Position numbers and translations under genes: made by a program | The notes under the pieces: generated by a model | Told to the model about the DNA's origin: nothing | Seen by the model: only the letters and a program-made list of their open reading frames with translations | Database searches by the model: none | Assembly (NCBI GenBank): GCA_900556285.1 | Contig: USOF01000072.1 | Coordinates: 1 to 6,475 of the forward strand | Source: an uncultured Collinsella sp. | Lineage (GTDB): Bacteria; Actinomycetota; Coriobacteriia; Coriobacteriales; Coriobacteriaceae | Direction of reading: 5' to 3' | Length of the DNA: 6,475 nucleotides | In this document: piece after piece, positions 1-6,475 of the stretch | Position numbering within the stretch: the first letter of the stretch is position 1 | Layout of the letters: every line of letters begins with the position of its first letter

Positions 1-48
1 CGAGATGCTCAGGAGTCTCGTGGGCTCGGAGATGTGTATAAGAGACAG
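1..48 (+). other. Residual Illumina Nextera i7 adapter (non-genomic)
   Basis: Bases 1-6 (CGAGAT) match the tail of the P7 oligo. Bases 7-14 (GCTCAGGA) sit where the 8-nt i7 index belongs and match the index I know as N704. Bases 15-29 (GTCTCGTGGGCTCGG) are the Nextera read-2 adapter, and bases 30-48 (AGATGTGTATAAGAGACAG) are the 19-bp Tn5 mosaic end. The order and spacing are exactly those of a Nextera library molecule, so this is untrimmed adapter at a contig end. Genomic sequence starts at 49. Reading frames through it give the artefact peptides LLYTSPSPRDS (minus) and MYKRQ (plus), which should not be annotated. Confidence 0.98.
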
Positions 49-1028
49 TCCTTATGCTTGCGGGCCTTGCGCGCCCAGGTTCGGATGCTCTTTTTATTGA
101 GCCCCAGTACGGCCTCGGCATCGTTGCCCGCAACGTCGAGCGCCAGCTTATCAATGACCACCTGGTCCTTGGTAGACGCATCGACGGAGACAACGCGGAA
201 GTCGCCCTCCTGCATGGCAGGATCGAACGGGCCCACCTTGGCAAAGTCCCACGGCTCCAAAATGCCCATAAGGCGAACGTCCAGGTAGTTTGCCCGCGGA
301 TACGCCCAGTCGAGCACCTCGTAGTACACCAAGGTCTCCTTGCTCAGGCCCTTGCCCGGGAAGCTCGCCATCATGCGCAAGTCCGCCAGCGCCATGGGGA
401 AATAGAAGAGCATCATGTCGTTTTGGATCGCGTCTTCCACGTCGTGCCCGGCAAGGGCATCCGGATACTGGCGCACCAGCTGCAGCGCGTTGGCACGTGC
501 CTGCTGCGGCGAGATTTCACAGGGAATACCCTGCTCGGGCACATACTCCGCACCAACGCCCATGGTCAGGCGCTTGCTAAACGTCCCCGGCTTGAGCAGG
601 TCCGCAATGCCGATCTTATTGCCGCAGGACGGGCACTCAAACACACGCTGCGTTGACTCGCCCTCAAAGGACGCTCCGCAGAAGGGGCAAGGAATGCTCA
701 CATGCGTGGCCTCTTGGAACTCCTGCGCCGTGCCGCGATCCTCCCACAGCAGATGTTCCAGGACCGACTGATTGCGCCAGTGCGCATTGAAGAAATACCA
801 GTCCGGGTCCTGCGGGCGCTCGAGTTGCGACACATGCGTGAGTTTGAGCAGTCCATCCACCACCGTCAACGGCGTATGGCGAATACCCAAAGCGCTCTTG
901 GGCTCTCCGGCGTCCGCCTGCCACGGAACCACCGTGCCGCAATAGGCGCACTCAAAGCTGCGCTTAGCCTGGTGCGAGTACATAGGGCCGCCGCAGTTTT
1001 GACATTTAATGGCAAACATCTCGTCCAT
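49..1028 (-). CDS. Double zinc-ribbon protein of unknown function, C-terminus missing
   Basis: About 326 genomic codons are present; the true C-terminus is lost where the adapter begins. The start at 1028 (MDEMFAIKC) is chosen because AAAGGAGG lies 8 nt upstream; an in-frame ATG at 1079 has no such site. Two four-cysteine zinc ribbons are visible, C9/C12-C27/C30 and C114/C117-C132/C135. Both have the spacing CX2C-X14-CX2C and share an R-x-F-E-C-x-x-C-G second half, so they look like an internal duplication. Between them is a Trp/His-rich stretch (about 77-97), and after them roughly 190 residues of probably globular sequence with no signal peptide or clear membrane helix. Ribbons of this kind (TFIIB/rubredoxin-like) bind structural zinc and often mediate nucleic-acid or protein contacts. 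I do not recognise a specific function. It is transcribed divergently from the metal exporter gene. The final residues CLLYTSPSPRDS that an automatic call would add are adapter. Confidence 0.85.
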
Positions 1029-1036
1029 GGAAACGT

Positions 1037-1044
1037 CCTCCTTT
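1037..1044 (-). promoter_or_regulatory. Shine-Dalgarno site that sets the start of the zinc-ribbon gene
   Basis: The minus strand reads AAAGGAGG, then 8 nt, then ATG at 1028. This near-perfect anti-16S match argues for the start at 1028 over the upstream in-frame ATG at 1079. Confidence 0.8.
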
Positions 1045-1056
1045 GCACAGGGGCTG

Positions 1057-1075
1057 TCGACATTAAGTATGTCGA
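1057..1075. repeat. Perfect inverted repeat, possible operator of the zinc-ribbon gene
   Basis: TCGACAT, a 5-nt gap (TAAGT), then ATGTCGA: two perfect 7-bp arms. It lies 29-47 bp upstream of the chosen start at 1028. On the minus strand it overlaps a weak -10-like hexamer (CATACT), with a 4/6 -35-like TGGGCA 17 bp further up. That layout fits a repressor site over a promoter, but the promoter match is poor and no regulator is identified. The arms are visible in the sequence; the role is inference. Confidence 0.35.
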
Positions 1076-1185
1076 GCAAGCAGGCACATGCCCATACCCA
1101 TGTGGCCCAAAATGGACCACCCAGGCAGACGAGAAGGCTCGCTCGTTAGCACCGGCAGACTATTGCTGCATTTTCTGAGCATCGG

Positions 1186-1204
1186 CGCACGGCGCCCCCG
1201 TGCG
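1186..1204. repeat. Perfect GC-rich inverted repeat upstream of the CDF gene
   Basis: CGCACGG, a 5-nt gap (CGCCC), then CCGTGCG. It ends 42 bp before the CDF start and just upstream of TACACT (1208-1213), a 4/6 match to a -10 box. No T-run follows, so it is not an intrinsic terminator. It could be an operator for a metal-responsive regulator or simply a hairpin in GC-rich DNA. No convincing -35 box was found. Confidence 0.3.
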
Positions 1205-1233
1205 AGCTACACTATCCCCTTAAACATGATTGT

Positions 1234-1237
1234 GAGG
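1234..1237 (+). promoter_or_regulatory. Shine-Dalgarno site that sets the start of the CDF gene
   Basis: GAGG, within GTGAGGA, lies 9 nt before the ATG at 1247. The in-frame ATGs at 1226 and 1088 have no comparable site, and the residues they would add resemble no CDF N-terminus. This supports 1247 as the start. Confidence 0.6.
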
Positions 1238-1246
1238 ACGACCGCT

Positions 1247-2428
1247 ATGCTATTTGTAAATCGGCTGGTACATACGCTTGTTCCCGGCAGCGAGAGCGAG
1301 CCGGTCGATGCATCTTGCCGCACCAACGCGGGCTTTTCCGCAAGCCTCGTCTGCATTGGCCTCAACATCACCCTGTGCCTGGCCAAGGGCATCGCGGGTC
1401 TGCTCGCCGGCTCCGTCTCCCTCATCGCCGACGCTTTCAACAACCTCTCCGATGCCTCGAGCAACATTGTGAGCCTGCTCGGTTTCCGCCTTGCCAGCCG
1501 CCCGGCAGACGAAGGCCACCCCTATGGTCACGGCCGCTACGAGTACCTAGCCGGCCTGTTCGTCGCCGTCCTGGTTTGCGCCGTCGGCATCAACCTGATT
1601 CTCGAGTCGGTCACTAAGATCATCAAGCCCTCGCCCACCGCTTACACGTTTATTTCCCTTGCGGCACTGGCTACGTCCATGCTCGTTAAGCTCTGGATGG
1701 CAGCGTTCAACCGCACGCTGGGCAACCGCATCGATTCCGAGACGCTCATCGCCACGGCGCAGGACTCCAAAAACGACGTCATCACCTCGGGCTCGGTCTT
1801 GGTGGCGGCGCTTATTTCGCAGACGACCGGCTTTGATCTCGATGGCTGGGCAGGCCTGGGTGTGGGCGTCTTCATCTGCATCAGCGGTCTGGGCCTGGTG
1901 CGCGACGCCATCAGCCCGTTGCTGGGGCAAGCGCCCGACCCCAAGCTCGTCCAGGCAATCCGCGACAAGATCATGTCCTATCCGCAGGTCTTGGGCACAC
2001 ACGACCTCATGGTGCACGACTACGGCCCCGGTCGTCAGTTTGCCAGCGCCCACGTGGAGATGCCCGGCGAGGGCGACGCGTTTGAGCACCACGAGATTCT
2101 GGACACCATCGAGCACGACGTCAAGCGCCAGATGGGCATTGGTATCACGCTGCACTGCGACCCCATCGCGACAACCGGCGATGACTTGCGCGGCTGGGTC
2201 AAGCGCGGCGTCATGCAGATCGATCCCGCGCTCTCCATCCACGATCTGCACGAGCACGACGGGTTCGTTTCGTTTGACCTGGTGCGTCCCGACGGCTTTG
2301 ACATATCCGACGAGGAGCTGCTGGAGCTCGTCACGCGCATCGTGCACGAGCGCCGGCCCGATGTCTCATGCGTCGTCACGTTTGATTCGGGCTTCAGCTC
2401 GCCCGAGCGTCCGGCCGAGCAGCTGTAG
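1247..2428 (+). CDS. Cation diffusion facilitator (CDF) family divalent metal exporter
   Basis: Predicted 393-residue inner-membrane protein that would export a divalent metal in exchange for protons. Six hydrophobic segments lie at roughly 30-52, 56-82, 100-121, 132-153, 165-192 and 199-216. The family motif SLIADAFNNLSDA is in TM2 (D62, N66, D69), HPYGHGRYEYLAGL follows at 91-104, and DSKND is in TM5 (D173, D177). The TM5 pair is DxxxD rather than the HxxxD of zinc-type members, which leans towards Mn or Fe transport; that is inference. The cytoplasmic dimer domain (about 231-306) keeps residues that line up by eye with the YiiP metal site: H252, H269, H282, H303 and D305. A further module of about 80 residues (313-385) follows, starting again with an HDL-x-x-HD motif. 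Such tandem tails occur in other CDF proteins of Gram-positive bacteria. The family is secure, the metal is not. Confidence 0.92.
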   Translation: MLFVNRLVHTLVPGSESEPVDASCRTNAGFSASLVCIGLNITLCLAKGIAGLLAGSVSLIADAFNNLSDASSNIVSLLGFRLASRPADEGHPYGHGRYEYLAGLFVAVLVCAVGINLILESVTKIIKPSPTAYTFISLAALATSMLVKLWMAAFNRTLGNRIDSETLIATAQDSKNDVITSGSVLVAALISQTTGFDLDGWAGLGVGVFICISGLGLVRDAISPLLGQAPDPKLVQAIRDKIMSYPQVLGTHDLMVHDYGPGRQFASAHVEMPGEGDAFEHHEILDTIEHDVKRQMGIGITLHCDPIATTGDDLRGWVKRGVMQIDPALSIHDLHEHDGFVSFDLVRPDGFDISDEELLELVTRIVHERRPDVSCVVTFDSGFSSPERPAEQL

Positions 2429-2446
2429 CCCCGCTCCGCTCGTCCG

Positions 2447-3436
2447 CTAGTTTCCCTGCGCGCCCGAGATGCCGTTTTGCAGGGCGTTCCAGGCATCCGT
2501 CGCCATGCCGCCCAAGTTCTGCGCGGTATCGCCCAGGTTCTGAGCGGTGTCGCCCAGCTCCTGCGCCTTGTCTCCCAACTCCTGCGCCTTGTTGCTCAAG
2601 TCCTCCAGCGTATTGGAGCTCGAGCTGTCGGTACCGCTTTGGCCGTCGGACGAGTTGCCCGAACTGTTCTTGTGCGTGAGTTGAATTTCGAGGTTGCCGT
2701 TGTCGTTATAGTAGGCAGAAGTAACGACCCAGTTGGCATCGACGACGGGCGTTGAGCCATCATCAGTCAGGACCACGGCATTCGAAAGATCGGCGCCGCG
2801 CGACTTGAGGATCTTCTTGGCGTTGGACCAGTACTGCCCCGGGATATCGCTCAAATCGACGGTGCTAGACGAGGCGGACTCGGTTTGCTCGGCAGTGCTA
2901 TCGGCCGTTGAACTCCCTCGCTTGTTGAGCATGCCCGACACGATGGCAAACACAACCGACAGCGCAAAGAAGATCGCCAGCACGATGAGGATCTTCTTAA
3001 TCACGCTCGACGAACGCGACGGCGTCTCTTCCTCGTCCTCGCCATATTGCGGAATCGACTTGGGGTACTCGCGATACGGCTCGCGCGACTCGTAGCGAGG
3101 CTGCGCCGTGCGAGGCATATACGTCGTCTGCTGAGGCTGCGGAATGGGATTCTGCGGCAGGTCATCATAGGGATTCGGCGTCGAGGCGGCATAAGAATCC
3201 TGCGGCGCGTAATCAAACGGGTCTGCCGCCGCGTTGCCATAGGGGCTTTGCAAAGATGCAGCGTAAGGGTCCTGCGCCGCGTCGCCATAGCCCATAACCC
3301 GGGTGGGCTCGGCAGAAGGCTGCGTCGCGGCGGGGTCGACATAACCGGGGTTGGGAACAACGCGGGTCGCATCGGCGCTATCGCCAGCCTGCGCGGAACC
3401 GCAGCCGCCCATCACGGTTGTCTTGTCCTGATCCAT
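2447..3436 (-). CDS. Single-pass membrane protein with disordered N-terminus and heptad-repeat tail, function unknown
   Basis: 329 residues; GGAAAGGAA lies 7 nt before the ATG. Residues 1-145 are low-complexity, rich in Pro, Tyr, Gln and Ala, with spaced DPY/SPY/NPY motifs and an acidic patch (GEDEEE, 132-137). One membrane helix spans about 148-170, preceded by KK and followed by NKR. With no signal peptide, the N-terminus is probably cytoplasmic and the C-terminus outside. A Ser/Thr linker leads to a module at about 193-256 (IPGQYWSNAKKIL...), which recalls a PASTA domain in its opening motif; this match is weak and by eye only. After a Ser/Gly/Asn linker come four 7-residue repeats at 283-310 (KAQELGD, KAQELGD, TAQNLGD, TAQNLGG), likely an amphipathic helix. 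Its architecture suggests an envelope or signalling role, but I recognise no family. It converges on the CDF gene 18 bp away. Confidence 0.85.
   Translation of the reverse strand: MDQDKTTVMGGCGSAQAGDSADATRVVPNPGYVDPAATQPSAEPTRVMGYGDAAQDPYAASLQSPYGNAAADPFDYAPQDSYAASTPNPYDDLPQNPIPQPQQTTYMPRTAQPRYESREPYREYPKSIPQYGEDEEETPSRSSSVIKKILIVLAIFFALSVVFAIVSGMLNKRGSSTADSTAEQTESASSSTVDLSDIPGQYWSNAKKILKSRGADLSNAVVLTDDGSTPVVDANWVVTSAYYNDNGNLEIQLTHKNSSGNSSDGQSGTDSSSSNTLEDLSNKAQELGDKAQELGDTAQNLGDTAQNLGGMATDAWNALQNGISGAQGN
2509..2592 (-). repeat. Four tandem 21-bp repeats inside the membrane-protein gene
   Basis: Units start at 2509, 2530, 2551 and 2572, each 21 bp (plus-strand form cgcccaggttctgagcggtgt-like, variable at several bases). 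A fifth, decayed copy may lie at 2593-2613. Because 21 is a multiple of three, each unit encodes one heptad (residues about 283-310), and gain or loss of units keeps the frame. Units 1 and 2 resemble each other, as do 3 and 4, which suggests duplication in steps. Confidence 0.85.
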
Positions 3437-3481
3437 GCAACGATTCCTTTCCGTCGCCTGTAAGCATCAAGTTATCCATGC

Positions 3482-3490
3482 ATTCTACCA
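3482..3490 (-). promoter_or_regulatory. Likely extended -10 promoter of the membrane-protein gene
   Basis: The minus strand reads TGGTAGAAT, an extended -10 element (TG, one base, then a 5/6 TATAAT match). It would start transcription near 3475, leaving a leader of about 40 nt before the ATG at 3436. No good -35 box is seen, which is common for extended -10 promoters. The fhs terminator just upstream makes a separate promoter necessary. Nothing else was found in the 3437-3616 gap besides this element and that terminator. Confidence 0.45.
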
Positions 3491-3554
3491 GCGCAAAAGC
3501 CTATGATGGGCAGAGTCAGTCGGTATCTACAAGACATGCGCGGGCCTAAGGATC

Positions 3555-3591
3555 AAAAAGCCCCGTCGGGCCTTGGTAGGCGCGACGGGGC
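3555..3591 (-). terminator. Intrinsic terminator of fhs
   Basis: Read on the minus strand, a 9-bp GC-rich stem (GCCCCGTCG pairing with CGACGGGGC, at 3583-3591 and 3560-3568) encloses a 14-nt loop with an optional inner 3-bp GCC/GGC stem, and is followed by TTTTT (3559-3555). It begins about 25 bp after the fhs stop codon. This is a textbook rho-independent terminator, and it isolates fhs from the gene downstream. Confidence 0.9.
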
Positions 3592-3616
3592 GGGCAAGCG
3601 GCTATGAGCAGCGAGC

Positions 3617-5284
3617 TTAGAACAGGCCGGTGATGTTGCCGTCGTTGTCGACGTCGATGTTCTCGGCCGCAGGGACCTTGGGCAGGCCCGGCATGGTCAG
3701 AACACTGCCAGTCAGTGCGACCACAAAGTGGGCGCCGGCGGAAACCTTGAGCTCACGCACCGTGATGCGGAAGTTCTCGGGAGCGCCCAGGGCCTTGGCG
3801 TTGTCGCTAAAGCTGTACTGCGTCTTGGCGACGCACACCGGCAGGTTGCCAAAGCCATTCTCGCGCAGCTCGGCGAGCTGGCGCTTGGCGGCCGGCGTAA
3901 AGTCAACGCCGTCGGCGCGGTAGACCTTGGTGGCAACGGCCTCGAGGGCATCAGCGACATCAGCGCCGTCCTCATAGGCAAACTTGAGCTCGCTCGGCTG
4001 CTCAATCAGACGCATGACCTCATCGGCAAGCTCGAGCGCGCCCTCGCCGCCCTTGGCCCAGACCTCGGAAAGCTTAACGTTGACGCCGAGCTTCTGGCAC
4101 TCGGACTCAATGAGCGCGAGCTCGGCCTCGGTGTCCGTCGGGAAGCGGTTGATGGCGACCACGCAGGGCAGACCATATACGTTCTGGATGTTGTCGACGT
4201 GACGCAGCAGGTTGGGCATGCCAGCCTTGAGTGCCTCGAGGTTCTCCTCGTTGAGATCGGCCTTGGCGACGCCACCGTTGTACTTCAACGCGCGAGCGGT
4301 GGCGACGACCACGACGGCGTTGGGACGAACGCCCGTCATGCGGCACTTGATGTCCAGGAATTTCTCGGCACCCAGGTCGGCACCAAAGCCCGCCTCGGTA
4401 ATGGCGACATCGCCAAAACGCATAGCCATACGCGTGGCCATGATGGAGTTGCAGCCGTGGGCGATATTGGCGAAGGGACCGCCGTGGACAAACGCGGGCG
4501 TGCCCTCGAGCGTCTGCACCAGATTGGGCTTGAGCGCATCCTTGAGCAGTGCGGCCATAGCTCCCTGGGCCTTAAGGTCGCGGGCGCGGACGGGCTCGCC
4601 GGCATAGCTATAGCCGACAACGATCTCGCCCAAGCGCTCCTTAAGATCGCTGATGCTCGTGGACAGGCACAGGATCGCCATGACCTCGGAGGCAACGGTG
4701 ATATCGAAGCCGTCCTCGCGCGGCACGCCCTGGGCCTTACCGCCAATGCCGTCGATGACGTGGCGCAGCTGACGGTCGTTCATATCGACGACGCGCTTCC
4801 AAGTGATGCGCTTAACGTCAATACCGAGCTGATTGCCCTGCTGGATGTGGTTATCAAGCATGGCGGCCAGCAGGTTATTGGCGGCACCGATAGCGTGGAA
4901 GTCGCCGGTAAAGTGCAGGTTGATATCCTCCATGGGGATGACCTGAGCCCAGCCGCCGCCGGCAGCACCGCCCTTAACGCCAAAGACGGGGCCGAGCGAA
5001 GGCTCGCGCAGGGCCACGGCACTCTTGACGCCGCGACGACGCAGGCCATCGGCCAGACCGATGGTCGTGGTGGTCTTGCCCTCGCCCGCAGGCGTGGGGT
5101 TGATGGCGGTCACGAGGACAAGCTTGGCCTGGTGATCAGTCGGCTCGTTGAGCAGTGAATAGTCGACCTTAGCCTTGTCGAAGCCGTACGGAATCAGGTG
5201 CTTAACGTCGACGCCGGCGTTCTTGGCCACCTCGGTAATAGGCAGTGGCGTGACAGAACGTGCGATTTCGATGTCAGTAGGCAT
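3617..5284 (-). CDS. fhs: Formate-tetrahydrofolate ligase (formyl-THF synthetase)
   Basis: Cytosolic enzyme joining formate to tetrahydrofolate with ATP to give 10-formyl-THF, for purine synthesis, initiator Met-tRNA formylation and, in acetogens, the methyl branch of CO2 fixation. 555 residues, the normal family length. The start at 5284 follows GAAAGGA by 6 nt and gives the usual MPTDIEIA opening; an in-frame ATG at 5359 would add 25 unlikely residues. Visible motifs are the nucleotide loop TPAGEGKT (64-71), signature 1 [11 protein letters not shown] (102-112), [12 protein letters not shown] (117-128), [14 protein letters not shown] (267-280), signature 2 [12 protein letters not shown] (327-338) and [11 protein letters not shown] (379-389). 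F381 and W409 line up with the pterin-stacking residues F384 and W412 of the Moorella enzyme. Both signatures deviate from the classical pattern at one position (W112 where Tyr is usual, A330 where Ile/Val is usual). No other folate genes are in the window; its own terminator follows. Confidence 0.98.
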   Translation of the reverse strand: MPTDIEIARSVTPLPITEVAKNAGVDVKHLIPYGFDKAKVDYSLLNEPTDHQAKLVLVTAINPTPAGEGKTTTTIGLADGLRRRGVKSAVALREPSLGPVFGVKGGAAGGGWAQVIPMEDINLHFTGDFHAIGAANNLLAAMLDNHIQQGNQLGIDVKRITWKRVVDMNDRQLRHVIDGIGGKAQGVPREDGFDITVASEVMAILCLSTSISDLKERLGEIVVGYSYAGEPVRARDLKAQGAMAALLKDALKPNLVQTLEGTPAFVHGGPFANIAHGCNSIMATRMAMRFGDVAITEAGFGADLGAEKFLDIKCRMTGVRPNAVVVVATARALKYNGGVAKADLNEENLEALKAGMPNLLRHVDNIQNVYGLPCVVAINRFPTDTEAELALIESECQKLGVNVKLSEVWAKGGEGALELADEVMRLIEQPSELKFAYEDGADVADALEAVATKVYRADGVDFTPAAKRQLAELRENGFGNLPVCVAKTQYSFSDNAKALGAPENFRITVRELKVSAGAHFVVALTGSVLTMPGLPKVPAAENIDVDNDGNITGLF

Positions 5285-5324
5285 GGGCGGTCCTTTCGTT
5301 ACCGAATGAGAAAAAGACCAATTC

Positions 5325-5333
5325 AGCATAGCA
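5325..5333 (-). promoter_or_regulatory. Possible promoter of fhs
   Basis: The minus strand reads TGCTATGCT: an extended -10 arrangement with a 4/6 TATAAT match. It would place the start of transcription near 5318 and a leader of about 35 nt. The -35 region (TTTTAC, 16 bp upstream) is weak. The 5285-5428 gap shows no terminator after ruvB and no riboswitch I recognise, so read-through from ruvB is also possible. Confidence 0.3.
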
Positions 5334-5428
5334 CGGGCGCGCAATAGTAAAACGCCCATAACCGATGAACGGCGATATGTTTACCCGATGCCCAGCGATA
5401 GTCCAACAGCCCGCCAAAACAAAGCGCC

Positions 5429-6475
5429 CTAAACGGTAGGTTCAATCCCCAGGTGCTCAAAGGTGCGAAGGGTTGCCTGACGGCCCTGCGGCGTGCGAAT
5501 CATCAACCCGCACTGCAGCAAATAGGGCTCATAGACATCCTCGAGCGTGCCCGGGTCCTCGCCCACCGCGCTGGCAAGGGTCGTAAGTCCCACGGCACGA
5601 CCGGAGAACGTCTTGGCAAGCGTCTCCAAGATACGAATATCCATCCAGTCCAGACCGAGCTCGTCGATCTCGAAGAACTCGAGCGCCTGACGGCAGATAT
5701 CGAGCTCAATGGGACCGTTGCCGCGCACCTGTGCATAGTCGCGCACGCGCTTGAGCAGGCGGTTGGCAAGACGTGGCGTACCGCGCGAACGCGAGCCGAT
5801 CTCGAGTGCACTGGGATGATCGATCGTCACGCCCAGGATAGTCGCCGAGCGCGTCACAATCTGCGCGAGCTCCTCGACCGTGTAGTAATCCAGGCGATAT
5901 GAAATGCCAAAGCGGTCGCGCAACGGGCCTGTCAACATGCCTGAGCGGGTCGTTGCCGCTACCAGCGTAAATTTGGGAATATCCAGGCGAATCGAGCGCG
6001 CCGCCGGACCCTTGCCAATCACGATATCGAGGGCAAAGTCCTCCATCGCGGGGTACAGGACCTCCTCGACCGAACGGTTGAGGCGGTGGATCTCGTCGAT
6101 AAACAGCACATCACCCGGCTGCAAGTTAGTAAGGATGGCCGCCAGGTCGCCCGTGCGCGCGATGGCAGGACCACTCGTGGTCTTGATCTGAGCGCCCAGC
6201 TCGTTGGCGATAACGGTGGCCAGCGTGGTCTTGCCCAGGCCCGGAGGACCCGAGAAAACCACGTGGTCGAGCGTCTCACCACGGCTCTGCGCCGCTTCGA
6301 TCAACACGCGCAGGCTCTGCTTGATGTGCTCCTGGCCACAGTAATCGTCCAGGCGCTGGGGGCGCAAAGTGCGGTCGACATCGAGGTCCTCGGCCGTCAG
6401 CTCCGAGCCCACCATGCGCTCGCCGTGCGCCATGGATGCCGCCGGCGAGTTGCCGGGCGTCGCCCACAGGTCCTG
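5429..6475 (-). CDS. ruvB: Holliday junction branch-migration ATPase RuvB, 5' end unresolved
   Basis: Hexameric AAA+ motor that, with RuvA, drives branch migration of Holliday junctions during recombinational repair before RuvC cleavage. Counting from the ATG at 6433 (334 residues, a normal RuvB length): Walker [10 protein letters not shown] (62-70), Walker [10 protein letters not shown] (110-118), sensor 1 ATTRSG (160-165), arginine-finger region GPLRDRFG (169-176), sensor 2 [12 protein letters not shown] (218-229). The C-terminal winged helix has VGLTTLA (281-287) and RTPQGRQAT (313-321). The ATG at 6433 and the one at 6415 lack a clear ribosome binding site. The frame stays open through 14 more codons ([14 protein letters not shown]) to the edge, so the true start may lie outside the window, giving a short N-terminal extension. 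Upstream ruvA/ruvC would be expected in many bacteria but cannot be seen. It is followed by fhs after 144 bp. Confidence 0.96.
   Translation of the reverse strand, partial: QDLWATPGNSPAASMAHGERMVGSELTAEDLDVDRTLRPQRLDDYCGQEHIKQSLRVLIEAAQSRGETLDHVVFSGPPGLGKTTLATVIANELGAQIKTTSGPAIARTGDLAAILTNLQPGDVLFIDEIHRLNRSVEEVLYPAMEDFALDIVIGKGPAARSIRLDIPKFTLVAATTRSGMLTGPLRDRFGISYRLDYYTVEELAQIVTRSATILGVTIDHPSALEIGSRSRGTPRLANRLLKRVRDYAQVRGNGPIELDICRQALEFFEIDELGLDWMDIRILETLAKTFSGRAVGLTTLASAVGEDPGTLEDVYEPYLLQCGLMIRTPQGRQATLRTFEHLGIEPTV

Noticed and set aside
30..48. Tn5-like mosaic end as evidence of a natural transposon
   Set aside because: It is directly joined to Nextera adapter and index sequence, so it comes from library preparation, not from a genomic insertion.
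34..288. Plus-strand open frame starting MYKRQ
   Set aside because: Its start lies inside the adapter mosaic end, and the rest is antisense to the zinc-ribbon gene.
1029..1079. Longer N-terminus for the zinc-ribbon protein, starting at the ATG at 1079
   Set aside because: No ribosome binding site there. The ATG at 1028 has AAAGGAGG at ideal spacing, and the added residues overlap the putative operator.
1088..1246. Longer N-terminus for the CDF protein (ATG at 1088 or 1226)
   Set aside because: The extra residues do not look like a CDF N-terminus, and only the ATG at 1247 has a plausible ribosome binding site.
1547..2347. 266-codon minus-strand open frame antisense to the CDF gene
   Set aside because: A shadow frame typical of GC-rich DNA, with no recognisable motifs, opposite a gene with clear family signatures.
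3728..5158. 476-codon plus-strand open frame antisense to fhs
   Set aside because: The length is striking, but it mirrors the codon bias of fhs. The translation is Gly/Ala/Asp/Leu-rich with no domain, and fhs on the other strand is unambiguous.
5285..5428. Possible folate riboswitch or other leader RNA upstream of fhs
   Set aside because: I looked for a structured conserved leader and saw only the direct repeat CCGATG and no riboswitch core or terminator/antiterminator pair.
5453..5902. 149-codon plus-strand open frame antisense to ruvB
   Set aside because: A shadow of ruvB with no supporting motif or ribosome binding site.

Overview
The window looks like chromosomal DNA from a GC-rich, gut-type actinobacterium of class Coriobacteriia, most probably Collinsella or a close relative. 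This is an inference from base composition, codon use, AGGAGG/AAAGGA-type ribosome binding sites and the character of the proteins (double zinc-ribbon protein, formate-THF ligase, RuvB, a Tyr/Pro-rich single-pass membrane protein). No taxonomic search was possible. The first 48 bases are not genomic. They match an Illumina Nextera i7 adapter with its index and transposon mosaic end, left on a contig edge.

Layout, left to right. Bases 49-1028 (minus) encode a protein with two matching zinc ribbons, cut off at its C-terminus by the adapter junction. A 218-bp divergent region (1029-1246) holds two perfect inverted repeats, each with 7-bp arms and a 5-nt gap. Bases 1247-2428 (plus) encode a cation diffusion facilitator (CDF) metal exporter with an extra C-terminal domain. 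It converges, across an 18-bp gap without a visible terminator, on a minus-strand gene (2447-3436) of unknown function. That gene's product has a disordered Pro/Tyr-rich N-terminus, one membrane helix, a possible PASTA-like domain and a run of 7-residue repeats encoded by 21-bp tandem DNA repeats. A 180-bp gap (3437-3616) carries that gene's likely promoter and a strong intrinsic terminator for the next gene, fhs (3617-5284, minus; formate-tetrahydrofolate ligase). A 144-bp gap separates fhs from ruvB (5429 to the window edge, minus; Holliday-junction branch-migration motor), whose reading frame stays open to the right edge.

The genes do not form one pathway: one-carbon metabolism, recombination, metal efflux and two uncharacterised proteins sit side by side. 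The terminator after fhs and the promoter before the membrane-protein gene suggest they are separate transcription units. ruvB and fhs could be partly co-transcribed, since no terminator is seen between them.

I found no phage, transposon, CRISPR, toxin-antitoxin, defence or biosynthetic system. Apart from the adapter artefact, this is ordinary core-genome DNA with a few small points worth checking.
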